The notes under the pieces were generated by a model that saw only the letters and a list, made by a program, of their open reading frames with translations, did not search any database and had not been told where the DNA came from. This document shows positions 23,835 to 31,857 of a stretch of DNA of 64,000 nt, piece after piece. The stretch is from NCBI RefSeq assembly GCF_010119205.1, contig NZ_WRXM01000001.1, positions 496,001-560,000 on the forward strand, read 5' to 3'. The position numbers and the translations under genes were made by a program. Positions within the stretch are counted from its first letter, which is position 1, and each line of letters opens with the position of its first letter. The DNA is from Haloarcula limicola (GTDB lineage Archaea; Halobacteriota; Halobacteria; Halobacteriales; Haloarculaceae).

Positions 23835-25921
23835 CCGCACGCCTCGCGACCGTCGGCGTGGTCCTCTTGGTGGCGCTCACCGCGCCGATCGCCGGCGTGG
23901 GTGCCGTCGCCGCCGCGCCGGGAGACGACACGCGCGAGATAGCCTACGGCGAGACCGTGAGGGGTGCCGTCGACAGCGTCGACGCGATACGAGACAATCC
24001 GACCGAGAACGGCCACAGCGGCCAGTGGTACTACGAGCCGGTCTCGTTCGAGGGCGAGGCCGGGGACGTGGTCAACATCAGCCTCTACGGCCCGACCGAC
24101 ACCTCGATGGTGCTCGTCGGTCCCGACGGCCAGCGCCTCTCGCACAACGAGGACGGCGGGACGGGCAACAACTCCGAGATCGTGACGCGGCTGCCCGCGG
24201 ACGGGACCTACACCATCCAGGTGACGAGTCACTTCCCGGAAGACAGCTACGAGTACCTGCTCTCGCTGCACCGACTGGACGCCGAGGACCGGACGTCCAT
24301 CGAGCTGGGTGAGACTGTCGTCGGCACCGTCGACGAGTCGAACCCGGAGAGCGAGCAGTTCCACGGCCGATACGCCGAGCTCTCGCTCTCGGCACCCGTC
24401 GGGCAGGAGATCGAGCTGACTCACTCCTCGGCAGCCGACTCCGGGCTGTTCCTGATCGGCCCGAACAACCGAGTCGTGGCCCAGAAGGTCGCTCCGTACG
24501 CCGGACAGGACGTCACGCTCCGGTACGTCATCGAACAGGAGCGGCCCTACACGGTCATCGTCGCGAGCGACGACTACGAGGGCGAGTTCTCCTACCAGGT
24601 GAGCGCGAGCGCGGTCGCGGAGAACGAGAGCGCGAACGACAGCGCGACGGGGAACGAGACCGCCGCGAACGAGACGAGCGACACCACCGATGACGAGACC
24701 GAGGGCCACAGCGGCCACGCCCCGGACGCTCCCGCTTCGTCGTCGCTCCGCGTGCTCGACGGCGGACTCAACCAGTCCGCGACGACGCTCGGGACGTCCG
24801 TGACGCATACGGTGACCGTCGCCAACTTCGGCGACGCCGCGGGGACGTTCGACGAACCGATCGTCGTCGACGGCACCGAGACCGTCCGGTACAACGCGAC
24901 GCTCGCGCCCTACGAGATGCGGACGCTCAGCGTCAGCATGACGCCGAACCGGACCGGCCAGTACGCCGTCGCCCTCGGTGACAGGGCCGCGCAGTCCCTG
25001 ACCGTCGTGCCGCCGGCGAACGCCGACGGCAACACGGTGCAGATCGGTAACGACACCTACGTCGGCGTCGCCCAGAACGCGATGGCCGGGCAGACGGTCC
25101 CCTTCGAGTTCGAGATGGGGGCGGCGGACGCGACTCTCCGGACGGTGTCCGTCGACGCCGGTGGGTCGGGGACGCTGTGGCTCGAGGCGACGCGAACGGC
25201 GAACCTCTCCGCCGGCGGCCCGCCCGCCGACGGGCTCGCCGTTCAGCACGGCTTCGCGCTCAGCCCGTCCCTACAGAGTAACGGAACCACGGTCGATCAG
25301 TCGATTCAGCGCGGCGCGGTCACCGTCGACGTGTCCCGAGCCGCGCTCGGCGAGACCGCCGAGGCCGACGTCGTCCTCTACCGATACGACGAGGACGCGG
25401 GGACGTGGAACGCGCTGCCGACGACTCGCGTCTCGTCCACCGCGGAGAACGTGACCTACCGGGCGGAGACCGATCGGTTCTCCACGCTCGCGCTCGGGAC
25501 CGTCACGGCCGCCCAGACCGGCGGCTCGCTCTCGACGAACGCCGTCTCGGCCGGTGAGACGGTCACCGTGACCGCGACCGTTCGGAACGCCGGGTCCGCG
25601 CCCGTCGAGACGACTGTCCCCGTCACCGTCGACGGTGATACCGTCACCGAACGAACCCTGACCGTCCAGCCGGGCGGCGAGCGGACGTTCACCGCGACGC
25701 TCTCGCCGGCCGCCGGGACGCACGCCATCGGCGTCGGCGACACGCAGGTCGGCACGCTCGACGTCGCGGCGTCGGGAACGGCCGACGGCGAGGACGCGGT
25801 GACGACCGACGCGACCCCGACCTCGACGACCGGCGGCGACGGTCCCGGCTTCACCGCCGTGGTCGCGCTGCTCTCGGTCGTGGCGGCGCTGCTGATGGGA
25901 TACGGGCGCAGAGAAGCGTAA
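23831..25921 (+). CDS. secreted PGF-CTERM surface protein
   Basis: A 696-residue surface protein. Residues 1-29 form a Sec signal (LATVGVVLLVALTAPIAGVGA). Two beta domains like bacterial pre-peptidase C-terminal domains follow (about 40-150 and 155-265, with GPTDTSMVLVGPDG), then a Thr/Glu/Asn linker with many N-glycosylation sequons, two CARDB-like domains (about 305-400 and 570-650), and the C terminus GDGPGFTAVVALLSVVAALL with a basic tail. The last is a PGF-CTERM sorting signal, processed and lipid-attached by archaeosortase A. No archaeosortase lies in this window. Confidence 0.88.
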   Translation: MTARLATVGVVLLVALTAPIAGVGAVAAAPGDDTREIAYGETVRGAVDSVDAIRDNPTENGHSGQWYYEPVSFEGEAGDVVNISLYGPTDTSMVLVGPDGQRLSHNEDGGTGNNSEIVTRLPADGTYTIQVTSHFPEDSYEYLLSLHRLDAEDRTSIELGETVVGTVDESNPESEQFHGRYAELSLSAPVGQEIELTHSSAADSGLFLIGPNNRVVAQKVAPYAGQDVTLRYVIEQERPYTVIVASDDYEGEFSYQVSASAVAENESANDSATGNETAANETSDTTDDETEGHSGHAPDAPASSSLRVLDGGLNQSATTLGTSVTHTVTVANFGDAAGTFDEPIVVDGTETVRYNATLAPYEMRTLSVSMTPNRTGQYAVALGDRAAQSLTVVPPANADGNTVQIGNDTYVGVAQNAMAGQTVPFEFEMGAADATLRTVSVDAGGSGTLWLEATRTANLSAGGPPADGLAVQHGFALSPSLQSNGTTVDQSIQRGAVTVDVSRAALGETAEADVVLYRYDEDAGTWNALPTTRVSSTAENVTYRAETDRFSTLALGTVTAAQTGGSLSTNAVSAGETVTVTATVRNAGSAPVETTVPVTVDGDTVTERTLTVQPGGERTFTATLSPAAGTHAIGVGDTQVGTLDVAASGTADGEDAVTTDATPTSTTGGDGPGFTAVVALLSVVAALLMGYGRREA

Positions 25922-25978
25922 GCCGACGCCCGAACGGCCCACCAAGCCGTTCGAGGCGATCGGTATCGCTAGGTACCG

Positions 25979-26332
25979 TTATTCCGGCGGCGAAATCTCT
26001 ATTTTCCCGCCGCTGGTGACGACGATCTCGAACCCGTCGACCGTGGCCGTCACGCTCACCGAGTCGCCGCTCCCCGTGATGATCGCGTCGAGCGCGTCCG
26101 TGTCTATCTCGTCGTACAGCGGGCTGAGCGCCGTCGTCTCGCAGTGACGGACAGTCGCCAGCGCCTCGGCGACCGCGATACTCGGCGAGACGTCCGCGAA
26201 CGAGACAGTCGTCGTGTACGTGTCGGTCATCGGGTCGTAAGTCGGTTTGGCCGCGTCCGCGTCAGCCAACTCACCACCGGGTAGTTCCCATGCCTGTGCC
26301 TGCTCAGGATGGCCGGAGTCGTTGCCGTTCAT
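25979..26332 (-). CDS. HalOD1 output-domain protein
   Basis: A 117-residue protein with the haloarchaeal HalOD1 output domain (about residues 40-117, with SIAVAEALATVRHCETTALSPLYDEIDTDAL). HalOD1 occurs at the C terminus of sensor proteins and as a stand-alone; its target is unknown. The ATG at 26332 is chosen because the TTTATTA box lies about 35 nt upstream; an ATG at 26356 would leave only about 12 nt. Confidence 0.82.
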   Translation of the reverse strand: MNGNDSGHPEQAQAWELPGGELADADAAKPTYDPMTDTYTTTVSFADVSPSIAVAEALATVRHCETTALSPLYDEIDTDALDAIITGSGDSVSVTATVDGFEIVVTSGGKIEISPPE

Positions 26333-26408
26333 CGAGCTAACAGGAGGTCGATGCACAGCGTAATAAAGGCTCCGTCAGACGCGACCGACGAAGGCAACTA
26401 GCGCGCCC

Positions 26409-26978
26409 TTACCGACTGTTCGCGCGCGGTCGGAGCAGATCGAGGCCGGGCCACCCGTCGTCCCACCACAGGATGAACGTTACCCCGAGCAACAGCGCTT
26501 CCAGCGCGAGAAACCGATACCCCATGGGCGTGCCGAGAATCCCGACGAACTCGACGAACAGCTCGCCGGCGCGGGCGAAGATCGCCGTCGGCTCCATGGG
26601 ATGGGCCGGGACCACCGGCCAGAGCAGGAAGCCGAGCCTGAGGTGCCCCCCGAGAACGAACGAGTAGACCGCGTCGGCCGGCGGGTGTGCGAGGTACGCG
26701 AGCGCGAACCCGACGCCCACCGAGGAATGGCCGTACCGATGCGCGACCGCGACGACCAGGAGCGATATCGGGACGGCGAACAGGATCGAGTGTGCGAGCG
26801 ACGTCCCCGAGGGCAACAGCGTCGTCCCCCAGCCGAGCGGTTTGTCGACGAGGTCGGGGAACTGCGAACCGACGGCGACGGCGACGACGTCGACGCCGCT
26901 GGGGCGCTCCCGCCCGCGGACACGAACGTACAGCGAGTAGACGAGGTATCCGACGGCGAGGTGTTCCCACGGCCACAT
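26409..26978 (-). CDS. membrane-bound metal-dependent hydrolase (YdjM/DUF457-like)
   Basis: A 189-residue membrane protein with about five hydrophobic segments. MWPWEHLAVGYL at the N terminus, GSQFPDLVDKPLGW and LAHPPADAVYS supply the His and Asp residues of the YdjM/LexA-regulated membrane hydrolase family (DUF457). The activity is not established. It stands 75 nt after an ATAACAATA element and is preceded by a 12-codon GTG mini-ORF, so it may belong to the promoter-defined group in the first 27 kb. Confidence 0.82.
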   Translation of the reverse strand: MWPWEHLAVGYLVYSLYVRVRGRERPSGVDVVAVAVGSQFPDLVDKPLGWGTTLLPSGTSLAHSILFAVPISLLVVAVAHRYGHSSVGVGFALAYLAHPPADAVYSFVLGGHLRLGFLLWPVVPAHPMEPTAIFARAGELFVEFVGILGTPMGYRFLALEALLLGVTFILWWDDGWPGLDLLRPRANSR

Positions 26979-26981
26979 CGG

Positions 26982-27020
26982 CTATCCGCTCCTCGGAGCG
27001 ACTGCAGTTGAGTGTCTCAC
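26982..27020 (-). CDS. possible leader mini-ORF, 12 codons, GTG start
   Basis: A GTG at 27020 (VRHSTAVAPRSG) lies 33 nt after the ATAACAATA element, and its TAG ends three bases before the hydrolase ATG. The purine-rich GAGGAG just before the ATG could serve re-initiation. Support is positional only. Confidence 0.25.
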   Translation of the reverse strand: MRHSTAVAPRSG

Positions 27021-27044
27021 GCCAGCCGCTGAGGAGCGTTTCCG

Positions 27045-27053
27045 TATTGTTAT
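27045..27053 (-). promoter_or_regulatory. ATAACAATA promoter element
   Basis: The minus strand reads AGTATAACAATACGG. The first motif A is 33 nt before the GTG mini-ORF and 75 nt before the hydrolase ATG. This is the last exact copy of the shared element that I could find in the window. Confidence 0.55.
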
Positions 27054-27207
27054 ACTGATTATACTCCGGGACGATACCGCTCCCGTCTGGTGGTTTTTCC
27101 GCTCGGTCGACGGACGTGAACCCCGCCGTCTGACTCGTAAAGTATGAACTACATTATCTGTCCTATGAACTTAATTACTAACCCCGAAGGAGGGGTTGTC
27201 GCCGGTG

Positions 27208-27315
27208 ATGCCTGAGCACATCACGGACCAGGAGTTGGAACGGATGGCCGAGTTCGCGAACACGCCGGTGTACCTGCGAAAGCCCGAACAGTTACTCCCC
27301 GAAGACGAGGAGTGA
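27208..27315 (+). CDS. 35-aa acidic haloarchaeal protein
   Basis: A 35-codon gene: MPEHITDQELERMAEFANTP, then VYLRKPEQLLPEDEE. The composition is clearly protein-like and acidic, and the box CTTAATTACTA about 37 nt upstream fits a leaderless promoter. It ends convergent with the DUF7344 gene at 27332. I recall similar short proteins in haloarchaea but no assigned function. Confidence 0.65.
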   Translation: MPEHITDQELERMAEFANTPVYLRKPEQLLPEDEE

Positions 27316-27331
27316 CCGCGCCGGGGCGATC

Positions 27332-27856
27332 TCACTCGGTGAATTCGACCGGTGGCGGGCGTTCTCGCCAGCGGTAGACGACGTGGACCGCGGTCAACAC
27401 GACGAACGCACCGACCACTATCATCGCGACAGTCCCTTCCGCGACGCCGAGTCCGGCGACGGACGCGGCGATGAGGAGCGTACTCAGGACGGCCAACCCG
27501 AGATAGTACAGGTACCAGCGCGGCTCCTCGGACTGCTCGCCGAGATACGGGTCGATCTCGGACGCCTTCCGCGAGATCGACACTTCTCCGGAGTCCTCGT
27601 CGTACTCGACGAGACCGGAGTCCGCGAGCTTGGGGAGATGTGTCTGATACAGTGACACGTACACGCGTTTGCGCTGCTGTGTCGAGAGCTCCTCGACCGT
27701 CGTGTCGTTCTCCCAGGCCGCGACGTGCTCCGCGAGGTCGGTCAGCTGGATCGGGTTCGGCTCGGTCCGCAGGAAGTACAGGACGTACCGACGGCGCGGG
27801 CTACTGAGGATGTCGAAGACGCGGTCGCGTGAGAGTTCTGTATTGTTTTGTTCCAT
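27332..27856 (-). CDS. DUF7344 winged-helix protein with two membrane helices
   Basis: A 174-residue membrane-anchored regulator. The DUF7344 winged helix spans about residues 12-100 (VFDILSSPRRRYVLYFLRTE and RVYVSLYQTHLPKLADSGLVEYD). Two C-terminal helices (about 115-160) place it in the membrane. The ATG at 27856 is the common-type start (MEQNNTELS); a GTG four codons upstream is possible. It is divergent from a second DUF7344-membrane gene, and each may control the shared intergenic region (inference). Confidence 0.82.
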   Translation of the reverse strand: MEQNNTELSRDRVFDILSSPRRRYVLYFLRTEPNPIQLTDLAEHVAAWENDTTVEELSTQQRKRVYVSLYQTHLPKLADSGLVEYDEDSGEVSISRKASEIDPYLGEQSEEPRWYLYYLGLAVLSTLLIAASVAGLGVAEGTVAMIVVGAFVVLTAVHVVYRWRERPPPVEFTE

Positions 27857-28174
27857 CGCATCCGTCACTGCGGTTGGTGAGGAGGCTGTTCATCTGGCTG
27901 TCGTCCGAGACGACACGAACGTACCGATAATCGGACACCCATTTGTTACAGCGTCGTTACTCCCGAGACAGGCCGGATTACTGCCTTCGGCGGCAGCAAG
28001 ATCCGAACCTGATACCGCCGTTCGCGACGCGTCGGGACGGTCTCGACAGCCGTTCGCCTCGCTACCGAACTGGTTAGAAAATGGTAAAGAACTATATACT
28101 TCGATTGTCAGATAAGAAGTGGAACCGTCGCTACCGCACCGTCGCTGGACCCCGTTCCCGAAATTCAACTACCC
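27857..28174. other. divergent intergenic region between two DUF7344 genes
   Basis: This stretch of about 318 bp is AT-richer in its right half and contains ACTATATACTT at about 28089-28099, a good TATA box, 76-86 nt before the GTG at 28175. No gene is recognised within it. Confidence 0.45.
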
Positions 28175-28786
28175 GTGACAGATAACGCGAATCCACAGGC
28201 GAGATCGAAGTCGAACGCGCCGAGCGAGGCCGACGGAGCGACCGAATCCGCCGGCGAGGGTGGTGACGAGGCTGCGGGACGCGCGGCGGACTCGACCGCC
28301 GCGCCTCTCACCGACAGCGAGCTGTTCGACGTCTTGAAAAACGAGCGCAGACGCGCGGCTCTCTCGCTGCTCTTCGCCTCGGAGGACGCCCGGGTCTCGG
28401 TCAGTTCCGTTTCCGAACAGGTCGCGGCCCGGGAGAACGACACGACGGTCGATTCGCTCGAAGAGCAGCAGCGAAAGCGCGTCTACGTCTCCCTCTATCA
28501 GTGTCACCTCCCGAAGATGGACGGGCTGGGAATCGTGGAATTCGACCGCGAGACGGGCACTATCGCGCTGGGCCCCAACGCGACGGTGCTCAGCGGCTAC
28601 GTCGACGGCGAAGCGAACGCCGGACGAGCGTGGTATCGCTACTACGCCGCGGTGGCGGTCGCGGGGGCGGTCGGCGTTCTCGCCAATCGAGTCGCCGGGC
28701 AGATTCTCGCCGCCGAACTCCTCACCGGGGGCGTCCTCCTCGCCGTCGCCGCCTGTGCGGTCGCTCACTGGTACCGGGAACGCTAA
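28175..28786 (+). CDS. DUF7344 winged-helix protein with membrane helices
   Basis: A 203-residue membrane-anchored regulator with an acidic, low-complexity N terminus (about 1-45), the DUF7344 winged helix (about 46-130: LFDVLKNERRRAALSLLFASE, RVYVSLYQCHLPKMDGLGIVEFD), and two C-terminal hydrophobic segments (about 150-200). It is a diverged paralogue of the divergent gene at 27332. The start is GTG at 28175; no ATG is available further upstream in frame. The target is unknown. Confidence 0.8.
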   Translation: MTDNANPQARSKSNAPSEADGATESAGEGGDEAAGRAADSTAAPLTDSELFDVLKNERRRAALSLLFASEDARVSVSSVSEQVAARENDTTVDSLEEQQRKRVYVSLYQCHLPKMDGLGIVEFDRETGTIALGPNATVLSGYVDGEANAGRAWYRYYAAVAVAGAVGVLANRVAGQILAAELLTGGVLLAVAACAVAHWYRER

Positions 28787-28828
28787 CGCGGGGGAATAAC
28801 CGGTTCGTACCGGCCCGTGAACCGGGAC

Positions 28829-29725
28829 TCAGACCGACTGCAGCGCCGTCTCCTCGGGAGCGGTAAAGAGGTCCGCGACTCGCCGAGTGGTGTCGTCGCC
28901 CTCGCTCGCGTTCTCCAGGAGGACGGTCTCGCTCGGGAAGAGGCGCTCGCCGAGTTCCAGGTCGTGGTCGCGTGCGGTCGATCCCGTCACCGTGAGGTAG
29001 ACGCCGATGCCCGTCGCGGCGATATCGGCCTCCTCCTCGTTGCCGTTATCGGGGTAGGTGAACGTGATACCGTCCAGGGCCGCCGTTCCCAGCACCGCCT
29101 CGACGAGCCGTTCGTAGCGCGGCGAGATACAGAGCTCCCCCTCGTATTCGGCGACGAATTCACGGTTCAGCGGTCGGTTCTGGGCGTCGATCACGCCGGG
29201 CAGCGCCAACAGCGTGTGATAGACCGTATCGCCGAGTCCGGTGACCACCCGGACGTCCGTATCGAGCGGGTCGATGCGGTCGTTTATCTCCCCGATGCTC
29301 GTGAGCGGGTCGTCCCGGAGCTGGACGACCTCCTCCAAGACGAGGTCGGCGCTGTCGAAGCCGAGCGCGAACTCGTGGGTCCGGAGGGCGCGGAACGGCT
29401 CCTCGCGGCCGATCAGCTGCACGTCGCCGTGGTCGGTCGGGACGGTGACGCTGTCGAAGACGACGCGGCGCGGCATCCCGTCGCGGTCGTCCCGGAGCAG
29501 CGTGTACTCCGGTCGGCGCGGGTCCGAGAGCGTCGAGTACTCGGCGAGGCGATGGTAGACGTCGTCGTCGGCGCGCTGGTTCCCCTTGGTGATGGCCTTC
29601 TCGTAGCGAAGCGTCGAGATGATGTCGTCGGCCAGCTCGGCGGTCCCGGTCCGAGACGCGAGCCGTTCGAGGACGGCTTCGAGGGGCCTGCCCTTTCGCG
29701 GCACGGCCACCCTGGTCGTCGTCAT
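28829..29725 (-). CDS. HisG-like phosphoribosyltransferase-fold protein
   Basis: A 298-residue protein resembling ATP phosphoribosyltransferase HisG. The start TRVAVPRKGRPLEAVLERL matches the HisG N terminus (I-A-x-P-K-G-R-L). The region ending GIGVYLTVTGSTARDHDLEL matches the DxVxTGxTLxxNGL stretch that binds the 5-phosphate of PRPP. Other parts are diverged and insertions occur, so histidine synthesis is not assured. No his genes are near. It follows the coiled-coil gene by 64 nt. Confidence 0.55.
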   Translation of the reverse strand: MTTTRVAVPRKGRPLEAVLERLASRTGTAELADDIISTLRYEKAITKGNQRADDDVYHRLAEYSTLSDPRRPEYTLLRDDRDGMPRRVVFDSVTVPTDHGDVQLIGREEPFRALRTHEFALGFDSADLVLEEVVQLRDDPLTSIGEINDRIDPLDTDVRVVTGLGDTVYHTLLALPGVIDAQNRPLNREFVAEYEGELCISPRYERLVEAVLGTAALDGITFTYPDNGNEEEADIAATGIGVYLTVTGSTARDHDLELGERLFPSETVLLENASEGDDTTRRVADLFTAPEETALQSV

Positions 29726-29789
29726 TACGGCGATCGACAGGAGCGAGCGGTAAAACCAGTTCGATTCGAACGAGGAGCCCCGGCGGGGT

Positions 29790-30923
29790 TCAGTTGCCGC
29801 CGCCGATGACCGACGAGAGCTGTTCGCGCCACTGTTTGAGCTCCTCGATCTCGTCCTCGAGGGTCGTGAGGCGCTCGTCCACTTCGCCGTCGCCGATCTC
29901 CTCGCGCAGCGAGTCGAGTTCCGATTCGAGGTCGTCGAGCTGGTCGTCCAGCTCGTCGACGGTCCCCTCCACGTCGTTTACGTCCGATTCGACGGTCTGG
30001 ACTTCGTCGTCGAGGCGAGAGACATCCTCGCTCGCCGACTGTGCGGTCGACTTCGCGCTCTGAATATCGGACTCGAAACTGGCGAGCTCGGACTCGAATC
30101 GCTCCAGACGATCACTAAAGTCCGAGATCATCTGATCTCCGGTCCCATTTTCAGCGAGAAACTCTTCGAGCGCGTCGGTATACGCACGGAGGTCGGATAT
30201 ATCTCCCTGAATACGCTCGATACGCGCCTCGTTGACGCCGTCCGTCGGTTCGTCGTCCTCAGAGACGGCATCGAGCGCTCGCTGGAGGAGCTTTACGTCC
30301 TCGGGCGAGACGTTCTGTCGTCGAATCTCGTCGGCCATCGCCGCGACGACGCCGTCCTCCACGTCGGGTGCCGCCTCGTCTCCGTCCCCGTGCGTCGCCC
30401 CGTCACCGCCGCCGGGGCGGTTCGGGTCCTTCAGGTCGAGCGTCTCGATGTCCTCGTCGTCCTCGTCTTCCAGTCCGGGGACGCTGTCGGCGTCGCCCGC
30501 GATGACGTCCCTGACCGCGTCGTCGCCGCCGCCAACCAGGTCGGCGTCGTCCCCGTCAGTCGGCGGGTCGACGGACTCGATCTTCGGTTCCGTGAGGAAC
30601 TTCTCGACGTCGTCGGTGCCGGTCGCGCGGATGCCGTAGACCGTCGTGTAGTCCGCGTCGGCTTCGACCTCCTTCTCGAAGGCGATGCGGTCCTCGTTGA
30701 TGTCCCAGTACTCCGAGCCGTACTCGGGGTGGAAGCCGAGGTCCTCGACGGCCACGTCCTCGGGCACCTCGTCGACGAGGCGAAGCGTCACCGGTTCCGT
30801 TCGACGGGACTGTACGTTGAACGCGATCGCGGGCACGGGGAACTCGTCGGCCTCGAACCGCTTGGTGACGGTGACCCCATCAGAGGCGACGGTAACCTCT
30901 TCATATGTTTGCGAATCACTCAT
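29790..30923 (-). CDS. haloarchaeal coiled-coil protein
   Basis: A 377-residue very acidic soluble protein. Residues 1-105 form a beta-rich domain (TYEEVTVASDGVTVTKRFEA; FNVQSRRTEPVTLRLVDEV) that looks like a conserved haloarchaeal module. A low-complexity Asp/Gly region (about 110-190) follows, and residues about 230-370 form a long coiled coil with heptads (FSDRLERFESELASFESD, LDDQLDDLESELDSLREEI). The start at 30923 is fixed by a TTTAATAC box about 32 nt upstream. It might be a scaffold or chromosome-associated protein; no function is known to me. Confidence 0.75.
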   Translation of the reverse strand: MSDSQTYEEVTVASDGVTVTKRFEADEFPVPAIAFNVQSRRTEPVTLRLVDEVPEDVAVEDLGFHPEYGSEYWDINEDRIAFEKEVEADADYTTVYGIRATGTDDVEKFLTEPKIESVDPPTDGDDADLVGGGDDAVRDVIAGDADSVPGLEDEDDEDIETLDLKDPNRPGGGDGATHGDGDEAAPDVEDGVVAAMADEIRRQNVSPEDVKLLQRALDAVSEDDEPTDGVNEARIERIQGDISDLRAYTDALEEFLAENGTGDQMISDFSDRLERFESELASFESDIQSAKSTAQSASEDVSRLDDEVQTVESDVNDVEGTVDELDDQLDDLESELDSLREEIGDGEVDERLTTLEDEIEELKQWREQLSSVIGGGN

Positions 30924-30994
30924 GTTTGTTAATCCATACCCCGCAGTATTAAAGCTACTTCGCCTCTCGCAAGCGCTGATTTCGACCGCCGCCG

Positions 30995-31825
30995 TCAGAG
31001 GTCCACGCGATCGCCGATCTTCGCGATCTCGAGCGATCGGGGGTACTCGAAACTGTTGGCGTGGTTGTGCAGGACCGTCGGCTCGGTCGTCATGCCCTTC
31101 CACATGTCCCAGTGGCTCGGCAGCAGCCGGTCGAGTCGGAGTTCGTTCGCCGCCTCGATGATCATGTTCTCGTCGCTGTACCACTGCGTGCGCGTCGGTT
31201 CGCCGGTATCGCTGTCGTCGATCATACCGATGGTCCCGAACGCGAGGACGCCGAGGTCGATGTCGTACGCCTCGCCGACCGCCTCGAAGTCGCCGGGGCG
31301 GGCGTCGCCGCCGTGGAAGAACGTCCCCGACTCGTGTTCGAAGACGTAGGAGACCGGATGCTCGGCGTCGGGGTCGTTCGCCGGTTCGACGTGTATCGTC
31401 AGATCGCCGATCTCGAGCGCGTCGCCCTCCTCGACCTCGTGGAGCTGGTCGTCGGTCACCGACCAGTTATCCATCCACGCCTCCTCGCGGATGACGTCGT
31501 GACCGCTGTCGGTGGTGTAGTAGTCCGCGTTCGTGCCCGCGAGGATCGGGGCCTGCGAGGGACCGTGGACGTGATCCGTGTGCTCGTGGGTGCCGAGCAC
31601 CGCGTCGGCCTCTTGTACGTCCGTCGGATCGAACGGCACCGGTACCATGCGGACCGTGCGCGGCGGGTCGCCGATACCGAGATACGGGTCGATGAACACC
31701 GTCGTATCGCCGCTGGACTTGACGATGAAGCCGTTACAGCCCAGATACCAGATGGCCAGCCCGTCGGGGTCGGCGTCCTCGACGGCGCGCAGGAGCCAGT
31801 CGTCCCAGTCGGAATCAACCGTCAT
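30995..31825 (-). CDS. MBL-fold metallohydrolase, UlaG-like
   Basis: A 276-residue metallo-beta-lactamase-fold hydrolase of the UlaG (L-ascorbate-6-phosphate lactonase) subgroup. The metal motif THEHTDHVHG is at about residues 79-88, and the conserved FIDPYLG segment precedes it. FFHGGDARPGDF and LLPSHWDMW give later His and Asp ligands. The real substrate in haloarchaea is unknown; ascorbate use is unlikely. It lies 32 nt after the MFS transporter gene and may share its transcript. Confidence 0.85.
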   Translation of the reverse strand: MTVDSDWDDWLLRAVEDADPDGLAIWYLGCNGFIVKSSGDTTVFIDPYLGIGDPPRTVRMVPVPFDPTDVQEADAVLGTHEHTDHVHGPSQAPILAGTNADYYTTDSGHDVIREEAWMDNWSVTDDQLHEVEEGDALEIGDLTIHVEPANDPDAEHPVSYVFEHESGTFFHGGDARPGDFEAVGEAYDIDLGVLAFGTIGMIDDSDTGEPTRTQWYSDENMIIEAANELRLDRLLPSHWDMWKGMTTEPTVLHNHANSFEYPRSLEIAKIGDRVDL

Positions 31826-31857
31826 GTCCCTGTCTGCGACGGCGGCGGGCTAAGTCG

